A stretch of DNA of 64,000 nt, taken from Flavobacterium nitrogenifigens. GTDB taxonomy: Bacteria; Bacteroidota; Bacteroidia; Flavobacteriales; Flavobacteriaceae. How positions within the stretch are numbered: the stretch's first letter is position 1; the number at the start of each line of letters is the position of its first letter. The position numbers and the translations under genes are program-made. Shown here piece after piece: positions 42,341 through 50,570 of the stretch. A model generated the notes under the pieces. The model saw nothing but the letters and a program-made list of their open reading frames with translations. It made no database searches and was not told the origin of the DNA. The stretch covers positions 62,001-126,000 of the forward strand of contig NZ_QJRI01000180.1 in NCBI RefSeq assembly GCF_003254565.1. Direction: 5' to 3'.

Positions 42341-42485
42341 GCAAAAACATTACACCAAGGAGAAATCCTTAAAAAATTATTTTTAAGTTTAATATAAGCG
42401 AACCCACGTTACGTTGAGGGTGCTAGTGATAGCCCTAATCTCATTCCTTGGAATGTTTTTGCACAACCGATCGTGGGTTTCGTGT
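42341..42485 (+). ncRNA. Candidate structured RNA or leader with a possible pseudoknot
   Basis: Hairpin 1 is AAGGA/TCCTT with a GAAA loop (42357-42370). Hairpin 2 is GGGTGCTA/TAGCCC with a GTGA loop and one bulge (42418-42435). Hairpin 3 is CATTC/GAATG with a CTTG loop (42442-42455). All three loops are stable tetraloops. GCAAAAACATT at the 5' end (42341-42351) is fully complementary to AATGTTTTTGC (42452-42462). GAACCCACG (42400-42408) pairs with CGTGGGTTTC (42472-42481), crossing the first helix as a pseudoknot would. The first long helix competes with hairpin 3, so two states are possible. It could be a regulatory leader of the following gene or a separate RNA; I match it to no known class. 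Confidence 0.6.
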
Positions 42486-42504
42486 GTTTAATATTTTCAG
42501 AACT

Positions 42505-42786
42505 ATGCAAAAAGAAAATCAAAAACCAACACATCGAGATGTAGTACCATCCGTAATTAATTTCCTTTCAGACGAATTGTTTGAGGGAAATTACAAAGAA
42601 CAGCCTATGTATTTGCAGGAAATCTTCGAGCTATTAATGCATACAGAGTTTGGCGACGATATCAATTTAAGGCAAAAAATACTGAGCTGTTTAAGAACCA
42701 GCCGAAATCTGGCAGAAACCTTATCGCCATTTTCAGAGAAACAGATTTATAAGGCTTGTAGTAGCAATGGTAAATTATCTCAATAA
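42505..42786 (+). CDS. Small protein of unknown function after a structured RNA
   Basis: 93 residues from the ATG at 42505 (MQKENQKPTHRDVVPSVINF); the frame is open upstream, but those codons lie in the structured RNA. The sequence is soluble and helical (MYLQEIFELLMHTEFGDDINLRQKILSCLRTSRNLAETL). No domain is recognised. It follows the candidate leader RNA by about 20 bases and is closed by a strong terminator at 42793-42828. Confidence 0.6.
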   Translation: MQKENQKPTHRDVVPSVINFLSDELFEGNYKEQPMYLQEIFELLMHTEFGDDINLRQKILSCLRTSRNLAETLSPFSEKQIYKACSSNGKLSQ

Positions 42787-42792
42787 AAACTC

Positions 42793-42828
42793 AAATCCCG
42801 ACAATGTCTATTTGTCGGGATTTTTTTT
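42793..42828 (+). terminator. Intrinsic terminator
   Basis: An 11-bp stem AATCCCGACAA/TTGTCGGGATT with a 7-base loop, followed by T8, directly after the stop of the 93-residue gene. Confidence 0.88.
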
Positions 42829-42860
42829 AGTATCAGCCTTTACGAAAATCCGTGTAATGA

Positions 42861-42949
42861 GACGCGGATAAAACAGATTTACTTCGTAAAAACGCAGATT
42901 AAAACGGATTACTTAAGAATAAATAAAAAATCTGTTTTTAATCCGCGTC
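42861..42949. repeat. REP-like inverted repeat of the GCGGATTAAAA type
   Basis: Arm GACGCGGATAAAACAGATTT (42861-42880) pairs with AAATCTGTTTTTAATCCGCG (42928-42947 and on). Partial copies of the same words (AACGGATTAC, AATCCGTATAATCCGC) surround it up to 42978. This fills most of the 302-base gap before the next gene. Confidence 0.65.
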
Positions 42950-43088
42950 TTCGCGTTAGCGAATCCGTATAATCCGCATCCTCAATGCGTTTTCTAGGTA
43001 GATTTTTTTAACATTAAAAAGACATTATTTTAAGTAAAAATCGCTTTAAAAATCTTACATTACGGCTCCAAAATAAAAGCCCGTAAAG

Positions 43089-43523
43089 ATGAATATAAGC
43101 ATCTCAGTTAAACAATTAGGAAAAAAACATCCGCTCCTTCAGGAAAAAAGTATCGCTCTAGATATAGAAAATCCTGTCATTACTACACAAAAACTCATAG
43201 AATCGATTGTTGATCATCAGGTACAATTGTTCCGTTCTTCATCTTTTGAGTTTGAAGACGAAGACAAAATCCATCTTCCAAAAGAAAATTATTTACCCAT
43301 TCTTACCGATACCGGAAAAGTTGGTTTTGGCGCGCTTTACAACCACAACCAAGTAGATTTGGCCAAAGCGCAGGAAAATGCCATTTTAGCTTTCGAAGAT
43401 GGTTTATACGCTGTTTTCTATGGAGACGATCAGCTGGAAACGTTAACAGAGGAAATCGATTTATCTCAAAATAAAAACCTCACTTTTATCAGGCTGACTT
43501 TCTTGGCGGGAAGCTATTGGTAA
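43089..43523 (+). CDS. Unknown protein upstream of the DUF4132 gene
   Basis: 144 residues, soluble, no signal peptide (MNISISVKQLGKKHPLLQEK). Mixed alpha/beta, with acidic patches (FEFEDEDKIHL, YGDDQLETLTEEIDL) and an Ile/Phe-rich end. I recognise no family. It precedes the giant DUF4132 gene on the same strand with 144 bases between, and small partners of this size accompany DUF4132 genes elsewhere, so it may be functionally tied to it. Confidence 0.65.
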   Translation: MNISISVKQLGKKHPLLQEKSIALDIENPVITTQKLIESIVDHQVQLFRSSSFEFEDEDKIHLPKENYLPILTDTGKVGFGALYNHNQVDLAKAQENAILAFEDGLYAVFYGDDQLETLTEEIDLSQNKNLTFIRLTFLAGSYW

Positions 43524-43620
43524 TTTATAATTGTTAATGGTGAATTGTGAATTGTGAATGTTGTGCTTTTTGCTGAAAAACAAATCACATTTTGCTTTTC
43601 ACATCCCAACAAATAATCTA

Positions 43621-43638
43621 TCCCGATAGCTATCGGGA
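43621..43638. repeat. 18-bp palindrome TCCCGATAGCTATCGGGA, copy 3
   Basis: Exact core of 33306-33323 and 34978-34995, 30 bases before the DUF4132 start. Confidence 0.7.
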
Positions 43639-43667
43639 CTACAGTCTAAAATCTAAAATAAACAATC

Positions 43668-46600
43668 ATGACGATAGAAGATCTTTTAAAAAGTAAAGTA
43701 ATTGAAAATCCAATTAAGAGATTTAAAAAAGAATTGGAAGAAATTGTAAACAGTAATCTGCTTTCTAAATTACTTTCTGGAAAAAAACTGAAAAAAGAAG
43801 TGGCGGAGTTTGGTCTGGAACTCTTGAAACTTCAGGACAATTATTACAGCAATTATATTTCGCTTGGTTCGAAAGAAGCCGAAAAGTTTGCGGCTTTGGT
43901 AAAAGAGAATATCTGGGAAGATAAAAACTATTACGACTTGCTACTTTACTTTTTTGGCGAAGAAAACGCTGCATACGTAAAAGAAGCTTGGAACAGATTG
44001 CCGCAAAAGATGTATCAGAACGGGTATACGCGACGAGCTTTTAGGGCACCAAATCATAAAAGTTATCTGTTGGTCAATCAGATCAATTTTCTGCGTTCTT
44101 TGCTAAACGGACCTTACAAATATAATTATCAGGACAGCAGTACTTTTTATTATAATTTAAGCATTGAAGATGAAATTCGTTACGATACCGAGATTTCAAA
44201 TTCTATCAATAAATTTATGGTGTGGTCTTCGGCGCTGGATGCTGGCAAAGAAGGACTTTTTCAATTGTTTGAAGACATTATTTTCAATAAAGACACACAC
44301 GGAAAAGTGTCTAGAAATATCATCAAAGCACTTTTAAACAGCGAAAAACAGCAGCATTGGGAGTTGGTAGAAAAACTGCTTCTTGCAGCGCAGCGTCAAG
44401 AAGGTTTGCGCCAGACGATTCTGGAGGCTTTAGACGAAACGAGCATTGGCGCTTTGCAATACATGATAAAAGTGCTTATTGATAATAAACTGACTCGTTT
44501 TTCATCGGTTGTAAGAGCGATTGACACGTGGACAGGTTTGGGCTGGGATTCTGAGAAAGAAACTACGGTTCGTAATATTATCGAGTTGGCTTCGGGTTAT
44601 TTTACCAAACCAGAAACGATTGCGACTGCCGCAAAAAGCAAAAATAATAACGAAGTCTATATGGCGCTTTGGGTTCAAGGTGTTTTAGATGTCGAGAAAA
44701 CAGTTCCGTATCTGCATGAATTATTAGAAAAAGGTTCGGTCGAAAAGAAATCTTTGGCTCTGAAATTTGCAGGAGAAACCAACGATCCTTATATCGAAAT
44801 GCCTCTCTATTTTAAAGCGTTAGAAGATGAGAATCTGCAGGTTTTGGCATTTGCAGTTCCGAGAATGAATGCTTTGTTGGAAGCCAATACAAAATCAAAG
44901 TTTTATATCGAAAATACAGATTATCCGAACTTCTTTGATAAAGTTTACAATCTTGCACAAAGCATTACCGAAAAAGAAAAGACTTTTGAAGGAAAAGTAT
45001 TTTCGTGGCTAAATGCAAAGTTTGAAAGAGATACGCTTTATGCCGCAGCGATTAATTTGGTTGGCGATAACAACGAAAGATTGGAAGCGGTTTTACAACA
45101 TTTTGAAGGCTTCTCGATCAATTTAAGAGAGAAACTGACGAGAAATTTATTGGGCAGTTTTTACAGTTATTCTTACTATAGCAATCAAAACAATCAAACC
45201 AAAACAGAACCGACTGAATTTCAAAGAAATTTTGCTTTGCGAATTTTAAAAGACAGGGGAGAATCTCTTGTGGCTTCGGCGGTTAATGTTTTAAAAGATT
45301 TGAGTTTAACCGAAGATGAATTGACTATTTTTCAGGAATTATTTAAACGTAAAAATTCTAATTTAAAGAAAAATCTAACGTCGATTCTAATCAAACAAGA
45401 AGATCAGAAAGTAGTCAATTTTGTTAATCAGACCATAGAAAAAGGAGATTTAGAACAGCGTATGTCTATGCTGGACGTAATGCTTCAGCTTCAGAAAAAC
45501 AATAAACTGACGGATAAGGTTAACGATTGGGTAAAAGACTATCTGCAAAGGCCAAAAATTACCGAGAAAGAAACCAAATTTATTGAGCAGTTAGAACCTT
45601 CAAAAAAACAAGACCTTTTAAGCGCAGAAAACGGTTACGGATTTTTTACTCCAAACGAAATTTCGGCTTATGAACTTCCTAAAGTAGGAGCAGATTCTTT
45701 GTATGCAAAAGCAGTAAAAGAACATCAATACGGTTTCTCCAAATCGATGTCGCATATTAAAGGCGAAATTGCAAAGCTTTATAAATTGTTTGAAGAAAAC
45801 AGAAATTACGAATACGAAACTGAAAATTACGATAATAGCAAATCGACGGTTTTATTGGGGAATTCTTTTAGACCATTAAAAAATCTAAAAGACGAAAAGA
45901 ATTCAGAATTGGCAGCGACTAATTATCCGTTGTATGAAGTTTGGGAAGAATGGTTTACCAAATCAGGTCTCGCCAATAGAGATCTGTTTTTAATGACGCT
46001 AGTAAGCAATTGCGATCGAAAAATATGGAGAGATTTTCTAGAAAAGCATGTTTTTTATTATAAAGAGCTGCTGCCTCATCAAAATAAAAGAGGTTACGAT
46101 TGGGACAATGCAATTTTGAATATTCTGAATGCATTGCAGATTAAATATGTTTTTAGTGAAAAGGCTGATTTCTTAATCGACGCTTGTAGCGCATTATATG
46201 CCGATCTTCCGGAATCTGTAATAGAGTTTGAGTATAAGCCTGCTAAAGATGAGTATTATTATAATAACAATAATGGAAATGGCTGGCAGAGTCAAGGCTT
46301 TTTTGATATTTATCTGAACAAAATTGGTTTACTTGATTTAACAGAAGAACAAAATACTAAAGTCTGGAATCTATATAGATGGAGACAATTAAACGGTTTA
46401 GAAAAAAACAGATCTTTTGCCAAACCGCCAATTCATTTGTATTGCGTTGCGTTTGAGCAAAAAATAATTACCGAAGGTGAATTGTACGAGGGAATTTTAG
46501 AACCAGAAAGAATTTCTGTTTTAACCAGCGAGAAGAAGCATTATAGACATTTTGGAAGCGAAGATTTAATTAAAAAGTTTCCATTCTTAGTTCCGATGAT

Positions 46601-48734
46601 TGATAAAATCAGAGAGACGTTTTTGGATGTTGAGGTTAAGAGAGGAGATTCTAATACTACGGTTACACATCTGGTTCAGAGTTTCCAGAAGATTTTTGGA
46701 GCAAACCGCTTAGTCGAATTGATTACTGCGCTTGGAAAAGCAAGTTTGTACAAAGGTTATATTTATTCATGGAGCTACACTGATTTAACGAAACAGAAAT
46801 TATTTAGTTTCTTGTTGAAAAGATGTTATCCGTTAGAAACTGATACACAGGAAAGTTTTAATGCTTTAATTAAAAAAGCTAAAATCTCTGAAGAAAGACT
46901 GATTCAGACTGCAATTTATGCCCCACAATGGCAAAAGTTCATCAGCAGTTATTTAGATTGGAATGGTCTGGACGAAGGAATCTGGTGGTTTCACGCACAC
47001 ACCAAAACGGCATCTTACAGTGCTACAAATTCAGAATTAGAAAGTGAAGCGGCGAGGTTTTCGACTTTAGATTTGCAAGATTTTAAAGATGGTGCTGTAG
47101 ATAAAGATTGGTTTATATCGGCTTACAAAAAATTAGGAAAAGCCAAATGGGAACTTTTATACGAATCTGCGAAATACGTAACAGACGGAAATGGTCACAG
47201 ACGTGCCAGATTATATGCTGATACGATTACGGGAGATTTGAAAATTAGAGAAGTTACGGCAAAAGTAAAAGATAAACGTGACCAAGATTATTTAAGAGTT
47301 TACGGCTTGGTTCCGTTAAGCAAAGCAAGTCCTGAAAAAGATATTTTGGCGCGTTACGAGTATTTGCAACAGTTTAAAAAAGAAAGCAAAGAGTTCGGCT
47401 CAATGAAACAAGCGAGCGAAGCTTTGGCGATTCGTGTGGCGCTAGAAAACTTGGCAAGAAATGCAGGTTATCCAGATCCAGTTCGTTTGACTTGGGCAAT
47501 GGAAACGAAGCAGGTTCAAAATATTTTATCAAAAGAAACTGAAGTGGTTTTAGACGATGTTACGATAAGTTTGGTCATTAATAATGAAGGAAAAGCTGAT
47601 TTGGTTACTTATAAAGCAGGAAAAGAATTAAAATCGATTCCGCCGAAATACAAAAAAGACAAAGGAATTCTAGAACTGACGAATTACAGAAAAACCATGC
47701 GTGAGCAATGGACTCGCTCAAGAAAAGGTTTGGAAGAAAGTATGATTCGCGGCGACGAGTTTTTATTCGCAGAAATGCAGAACCTTTTTGAACACCCAAT
47801 TATTTCTAAACATCTGGAGAAATTAGTTTTTATTTCTAATGACAATCAGATTGGTTTTTATGTCGATGGAAGTTTAGTTACCGGTTTAGGAGAAATGATT
47901 TCGTTAAACGAAAAGCAGACTTTTAGAATTGCACACTGTTTCGATTTGCATAAAAATAATGTTTGGACAGATTTCCAGAAATATTGTTTTGATAATAAAT
48001 TGCAACAGCCGTTTAAACAGATTTTTAGAGAATTGTATGTTCCAACGCCTGATGAATTGAAAGAGAAATCGGTTTCAAGACGTTATGCAGGGCATCAAGT
48101 TCAACCGAATCAAACTTTGGCTTTATTGAAAACAAGAGGCTGGAAAGTAGATTACGAAGAAGGATTACAGAAAGTTTTCCATAAAGAAGGCTATCAGGTA
48201 AAAATGTACGCGATGGCAGATTGGTTTTCGCCTGCAGATGTTGAGAGTCCGACTTTAGAAACTATCGAATTCCATTCTTTAAAAGATTATAAAAACATTG
48301 CTTTTGAAGATGTCAATCCGAGGATTTTCTCAGAAGTAATGCGTGATATTGATTTAGTAGTAAGCGTTGCCCATGTTGGCGGAGTTGATCCTGAAGCGAG
48401 TCATTCTTCTATTGAAATGAGAGCAGTATTGTTAAGAGAAACATTGCGCTTATTTAAAATTAAGAATGTAGAAATTACAGGAAACCACGCCATCATCAAA
48501 GGACAATTGGCAGAATACAGCGTTCATTTAGGAAGTGCGGTTGTGCATCAGATGCCAGGTAAATATTTATCGATATTGCCAATTCATCCGCAACACAGAG
48601 GGCGTTTATTCCTTCCATTTGCAGACGACGATCCGAAATCGGCTGAGGTTATGTCTAAAGTTTTATTGTTTGCTAAAGACAATGAAATTCAAGATCCAAC
48701 TATTTTAAGTCAGATTGATAAGACGTATGCATAA
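43668..48734 (+). CDS. Giant DUF4132 (MolR-like) domain protein
   Basis: 1688 residues, no membrane segment. The first about 1100 residues are helical and repeat-like (HEAT-type rhythm in LEKGSVEKKSLALKFAGETNDP and similar stretches), probably corresponding to the large N-terminal region called DUF5724. The DUF4132 part follows at about 1160-1400 (KWELLYESAKYVTDGNG; RDQDYLRVYGLVPLSK; LARNAGYPDPVRLTWAME). The C-terminal part includes YSVHLGSAVVHQMPGKYLSI. Relatives such as E. coli MolR/YehI have no settled function; such proteins occur near AAA ATPases and RNA-repair or conflict systems. Its place between RtcB/Ro60 and the tRNA-mimic RNA suggests a part in the same response, by context only. 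Confidence 0.82.
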   Translation: MTIEDLLKSKVIENPIKRFKKELEEIVNSNLLSKLLSGKKLKKEVAEFGLELLKLQDNYYSNYISLGSKEAEKFAALVKENIWEDKNYYDLLLYFFGEENAAYVKEAWNRLPQKMYQNGYTRRAFRAPNHKSYLLVNQINFLRSLLNGPYKYNYQDSSTFYYNLSIEDEIRYDTEISNSINKFMVWSSALDAGKEGLFQLFEDIIFNKDTHGKVSRNIIKALLNSEKQQHWELVEKLLLAAQRQEGLRQTILEALDETSIGALQYMIKVLIDNKLTRFSSVVRAIDTWTGLGWDSEKETTVRNIIELASGYFTKPETIATAAKSKNNNEVYMALWVQGVLDVEKTVPYLHELLEKGSVEKKSLALKFAGETNDPYIEMPLYFKALEDENLQVLAFAVPRMNALLEANTKSKFYIENTDYPNFFDKVYNLAQSITEKEKTFEGKVFSWLNAKFERDTLYAAAINLVGDNNERLEAVLQHFEGFSINLREKLTRNLLGSFYSYSYYSNQNNQTKTEPTEFQRNFALRILKDRGESLVASAVNVLKDLSLTEDELTIFQELFKRKNSNLKKNLTSILIKQEDQKVVNFVNQTIEKGDLEQRMSMLDVMLQLQKNNKLTDKVNDWVKDYLQRPKITEKETKFIEQLEPSKKQDLLSAENGYGFFTPNEISAYELPKVGADSLYAKAVKEHQYGFSKSMSHIKGEIAKLYKLFEENRNYEYETENYDNSKSTVLLGNSFRPLKNLKDEKNSELAATNYPLYEVWEEWFTKSGLANRDLFLMTLVSNCDRKIWRDFLEKHVFYYKELLPHQNKRGYDWDNAILNILNALQIKYVFSEKADFLIDACSALYADLPESVIEFEYKPAKDEYYYNNNNGNGWQSQGFFDIYLNKIGLLDLTEEQNTKVWNLYRWRQLNGLEKNRSFAKPPIHLYCVAFEQKIITEGELYEGILEPERISVLTSEKKHYRHFGSEDLIKKFPFLVPMIDKIRETFLDVEVKRGDSNTTVTHLVQSFQKIFGANRLVELITALGKASLYKGYIYSWSYTDLTKQKLFSFLLKRCYPLETDTQESFNALIKKAKISEERLIQTAIYAPQWQKFISSYLDWNGLDEGIWWFHAHTKTASYSATNSELESEAARFSTLDLQDFKDGAVDKDWFISAYKKLGKAKWELLYESAKYVTDGNGHRRARLYADTITGDLKIREVTAKVKDKRDQDYLRVYGLVPLSKASPEKDILARYEYLQQFKKESKEFGSMKQASEALAIRVALENLARNAGYPDPVRLTWAMETKQVQNILSKETEVVLDDVTISLVINNEGKADLVTYKAGKELKSIPPKYKKDKGILELTNYRKTMREQWTRSRKGLEESMIRGDEFLFAEMQNLFEHPIISKHLEKLVFISNDNQIGFYVDGSLVTGLGEMISLNEKQTFRIAHCFDLHKNNVWTDFQKYCFDNKLQQPFKQIFRELYVPTPDELKEKSVSRRYAGHQVQPNQTLALLKTRGWKVDYEEGLQKVFHKEGYQVKMYAMADWFSPADVESPTLETIEFHSLKDYKNIAFEDVNPRIFSEVMRDIDLVVSVAHVGGVDPEASHSSIEMRAVLLRETLRLFKIKNVEITGNHAIIKGQLAEYSVHLGSAVVHQMPGKYLSILPIHPQHRGRLFLPFADDDPKSAEVMSKVLLFAKDNEIQDPTILSQIDKTYA

Positions 48735-48747
48735 TTAGATATTTTTG

Positions 48748-48778
48748 AACCTTACAGGTTTTTAAAACCTGTAAGGTT
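48748..48778. repeat. 31-bp REP palindrome AACCTTACAGGTTTT
   Basis: AACCTTACAGGTTTT, one T, then AAAACCTGTAAGGTT: a perfect inverted repeat just after the DUF4132 stop. It could also act as a terminator-like hairpin, but no T run follows. Confidence 0.7.
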
Positions 48779-48842
48779 TGGTCTTTGCAAAAGGCAATTT
48801 GCGAGAAATGCTTTTGTTATAAAAAATATATTTTAAGCGTAT

Positions 48843-48875
48843 TTTGTTAAATTAATCTAAAATATACTACATTTG
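48843..48875 (+). promoter_or_regulatory. Promoter of micropeptide gene 1
   Basis: TTTG (48843-48846), 21 bases, TACATTTG (48868-48875). Both elements match and the spacing equals that of the second micropeptide promoter at 49333-49365. Confidence 0.65.
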
Positions 48876-48904
48876 TATCTGTAATTAATAATAGAAAAAT
48901 ATAT

Positions 48905-48997
48905 ATGAAACTTTCAATAAGCACATTTTTTGAACCTTTAGCCGGAGATTCTTCAGCTGAAAGCTCAGGATGCGTATATATTTTTATGAAATTGTAA
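48905..48997 (+). CDS. 30-residue micropeptide 1
   Basis: An ATG at 48905 opens 30 codons: MKLSISTFFEPLAGDSSAES, then SGCVYIFMKL. It has its own promoter 30 bases upstream and a strong terminator 35 bases downstream, so the transcript carries nothing else. The C-terminal half has one Cys followed by V-Y-I-F. It resembles the second micropeptide at 49450-49545 (both PL/EL-[AV]-[GA]..S.....C.Y). Whether it is a secreted or modified peptide, a toxin, or a leader peptide cannot be told. Confidence 0.5.
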   Translation: MKLSISTFFEPLAGDSSAESSGCVYIFMKL

Positions 48998-49031
48998 GAT
49001 AGAAATTAGAGTCAAACTCGTCATAAAATAG

Positions 49032-49062
49032 AAAAGCGTCCTCATTTGAGGACGCTTTTTTT
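49032..49062 (+). terminator. Terminator of micropeptide gene 1
   Basis: AAAGCGTCCTCA/TGAGGACGCTTT stem followed by T7, 35 bases after the stop of the micropeptide. Confidence 0.88.
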
Positions 49063-49332
49063 GCTTTTAGAGCAATTTGAATTTGCTGATGATGACAAAA
49101 AAAGAGATTGAAAATGATTAAAAAGAAGATTTAACTAAAAAAACTAAAAAAATATTTAGCCAAAATGTTTAATGATTAATAAAAATAGAAAGATATAGTC
49201 TTGGAAAGTAATCTGATGAGTAACAGTCATTTGATACAAAATGGAGATCTGCACTAGTTTGCGGACAGGAATTTCTTTGTCTTTATTTTTGGTTTAACTA
49301 GTTGATAATCAGAAAATTATTCTTAAAAAATA

Positions 49333-49365
49333 TTTGGAAATATGATTTTTTCCATCATATCTTTG
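49333..49365 (+). promoter_or_regulatory. Promoter of micropeptide gene 2
   Basis: TTTG (49333-49336), 21 bases, TATCTTTG (49358-49365). The transcript leader of about 80 bases contains a small hairpin (GAAAC/GTTTC) and an A-rich CAATAACAA tract before the ATG. Confidence 0.65.
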
Positions 49366-49449
49366 CCGAACAAAATTGAAACAAAGCGTTTCAGCAAACA
49401 ATAACAAATAGCAATTACAATTGCAATAACAATATAAAAAATAAATAAA

Positions 49450-49545
49450 ATGAGTTTTAAATTATACATACACAACCCAGAATTAGTAGCCGCGACTTCG
49501 GATCGTGAATGCTTTTACATGTCGGTGCATCAATATAGGCAATAG
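49450..49545 (+). CDS. 31-residue micropeptide 2
   Basis: An ATG at 49450 opens 31 codons: MSFKLYIHNPELVAATSDRE, then CFYMSVHQYRQ. Own promoter and terminator, like micropeptide 1 some 500 bases upstream. Both have a hydrophobic N-terminal third, a PL/EL-[AV] segment, Ser/Thr and a single Cys followed by an aromatic residue. The common layout suggests paralogues. No modifying enzyme (radical SAM, YcaO, lanthipeptide synthase) is nearby. Function unknown. Confidence 0.5.
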   Translation: MSFKLYIHNPELVAATSDRECFYMSVHQYRQ

Positions 49546-49570
49546 GATAGTTATATCGTATTTGTTATAG

Positions 49571-49599
49571 AAGCACCTTTAATCGGGTGCTTTTTTTTT
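49571..49599 (+). terminator. Terminator of micropeptide gene 2
   Basis: AAGCACC/GGTGCTT stem with an 8-base loop and T9, 25 bases after the micropeptide stop. Confidence 0.85.
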
Positions 49600-49686
49600 G
49601 CCTTAGTGACAAAGGAATAAAGGGACAGAGGAGCAAAGGTTTAAAAAGCTTAGGAGCTTAGCATCTTAGTGCCTCAGAAACTTAAA
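49600..49686. repeat. CTTAG-rich intergenic repeat tract, copy 2
   Basis: CCTTAGTGACAAAGG, AGCTTAGGAGCTTAGC and ATCTTAGTGCCTCAG words in series, like 35015-35118. Non-coding. Confidence 0.5.
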
Positions 49687-49714
49687 AAGAAAGTTTAACA
49701 ATAAAAATTTAAGG

Positions 49715-50011
49715 ATGAATCAAAAAATAGGACTTAGGTCAGACTATAGTGGTCAAACAGATAAAGTGGAATTTAATGAGTTGCCATTTGCCTCGAGAAG
49801 AGAGGTGGATTTAGAACTTATTAACCTATGGAATAGAAAGGTGAGTTTTAAGGAAATTATATATATCATTTAGAGATACTTCTCTAGTAAAGCAAGCGTG
49901 CTTTTGAACTTTTGTGATATTGGATTTCTTAGAAAAGCCTTCGATTTCCTGAGATTCCCAAGAATTACAAAATCAAAATACCATGCAAAACAATACATTA
50001 CAACAATATAA
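49715..50011 (+). pseudogene. Possible interrupted helix-turn-helix gene
   Basis: An ATG at 49715 (after AAGG) opens 52 codons, MNQKIGLRSDYSGQTDKVEF and on, ending at a TAG at 49871. The same frame then stays open for 45 more codons, unusual in such AT-rich DNA. Across the stop the translation reads DLELINLWNRKVSFKEI, YIIxRYFSSKASVLL, FCDIGFLRKA, which has the rhythm of a Myb/SANT-like or HTH domain (S-x-x-E-I...S-S-x-A-S...L-G-L-like). It may be a gene with one nonsense mutation, or simply a 52-residue peptide. It overlaps the start of the next gene by a few codons in another frame. Confidence 0.35.
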
Positions 50012-50486
50012 AAAAGCAATTAGAAAAAAATACGAAATAGAAAAAGAAGGCAAATACTTTGATTATTTGTACAAGCCTTCTCGTGGAAAACTTCGTGATT
50101 TGTGCTGGCTAATTTTCGAAAACAACCCAACAAAGGATGACTTGAACGTTTTCAGCAACCTATTGGGCTTAGATTTCGATCATAGCAAAAAGAATAAGTT
50201 TAAGGAGAAAAAAGATAAGTTCAGACCTATCGAAACTTTCTTCAAGGGGGAAACAGATCCGTCAAACATTGATGCTATAAACATGGCAGCTATTTTGGTA
50301 GATTTTGAACCACGTCCTTTTAAAAAGTTTTACGAAATGTCTAAAACTGAAGAAATAAAACCAGTTAAACGGATTGAGAAAGCTAAAGCAGTTTTTGAAA
50401 AAAAGAAATTTGCTAAAAAGGAAAAGCATGAAAAAAAGTCTAAGAAAAGAAGTTTCTTTCTAGATTTTAAAAGCATGTTCTTCTAA
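49983..50486 (+). CDS. Basic-tailed protein of unknown function
   Basis: 167 residues. The first about 125 form a soluble domain (LQQYKKAIRKKYEIEKEGKYF; PSRGKLRDLCWLIFENNPTKDDL; DPSNIDAINMAAILVDFEPRPFKKF). The last about 40 are almost only Lys, Glu and Ala with a strongly basic end (KKEKHEKKSKKRSFFLDF). The tail would suit nucleic-acid binding. It lies directly upstream of the promoter of the tRNA-mimic RNA. I do not recognise the family. Confidence 0.65.
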   Translation: MQNNTLQQYKKAIRKKYEIEKEGKYFDYLYKPSRGKLRDLCWLIFENNPTKDDLNVFSNLLGLDFDHSKKNKFKEKKDKFRPIETFFKGETDPSNIDAINMAAILVDFEPRPFKKFYEMSKTEEIKPVKRIEKAKAVFEKKKFAKKEKHEKKSKKRSFFLDFKSMFF

Positions 50487-50503
50487 AAACAAGAGATATT
50501 CGG

Positions 50504-50527
50504 TAGAGACGCACAGCAGTGCGTCTA
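50504..50527. repeat. REP palindrome, sister of 34817-34840
   Basis: TAGAGACGCACAGCAGTGCGTCTA forms a 10-bp stem with an AGCA loop. Confidence 0.65.
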
Positions 50528-50570
50528 TCACCGAGTAATGCAAATCTATCCGAATTTAGTTTTTTATTTT

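Noticed and set aside
43765..43974. Minus-strand and other-frame open reading frames inside large genes (here in DUF4132, likewise in purL, rtcB, fadA and others)
   Set aside because: They lie fully within well-supported genes on the other strand or frame and have no protein-like composition.
48905..49545. Ribosomally made, modified peptide (RiPP) cluster
   Set aside because: The micropeptides contain a single Cys each and no radical SAM, YcaO, lanthipeptide, protease or dedicated ABC exporter gene is nearby.
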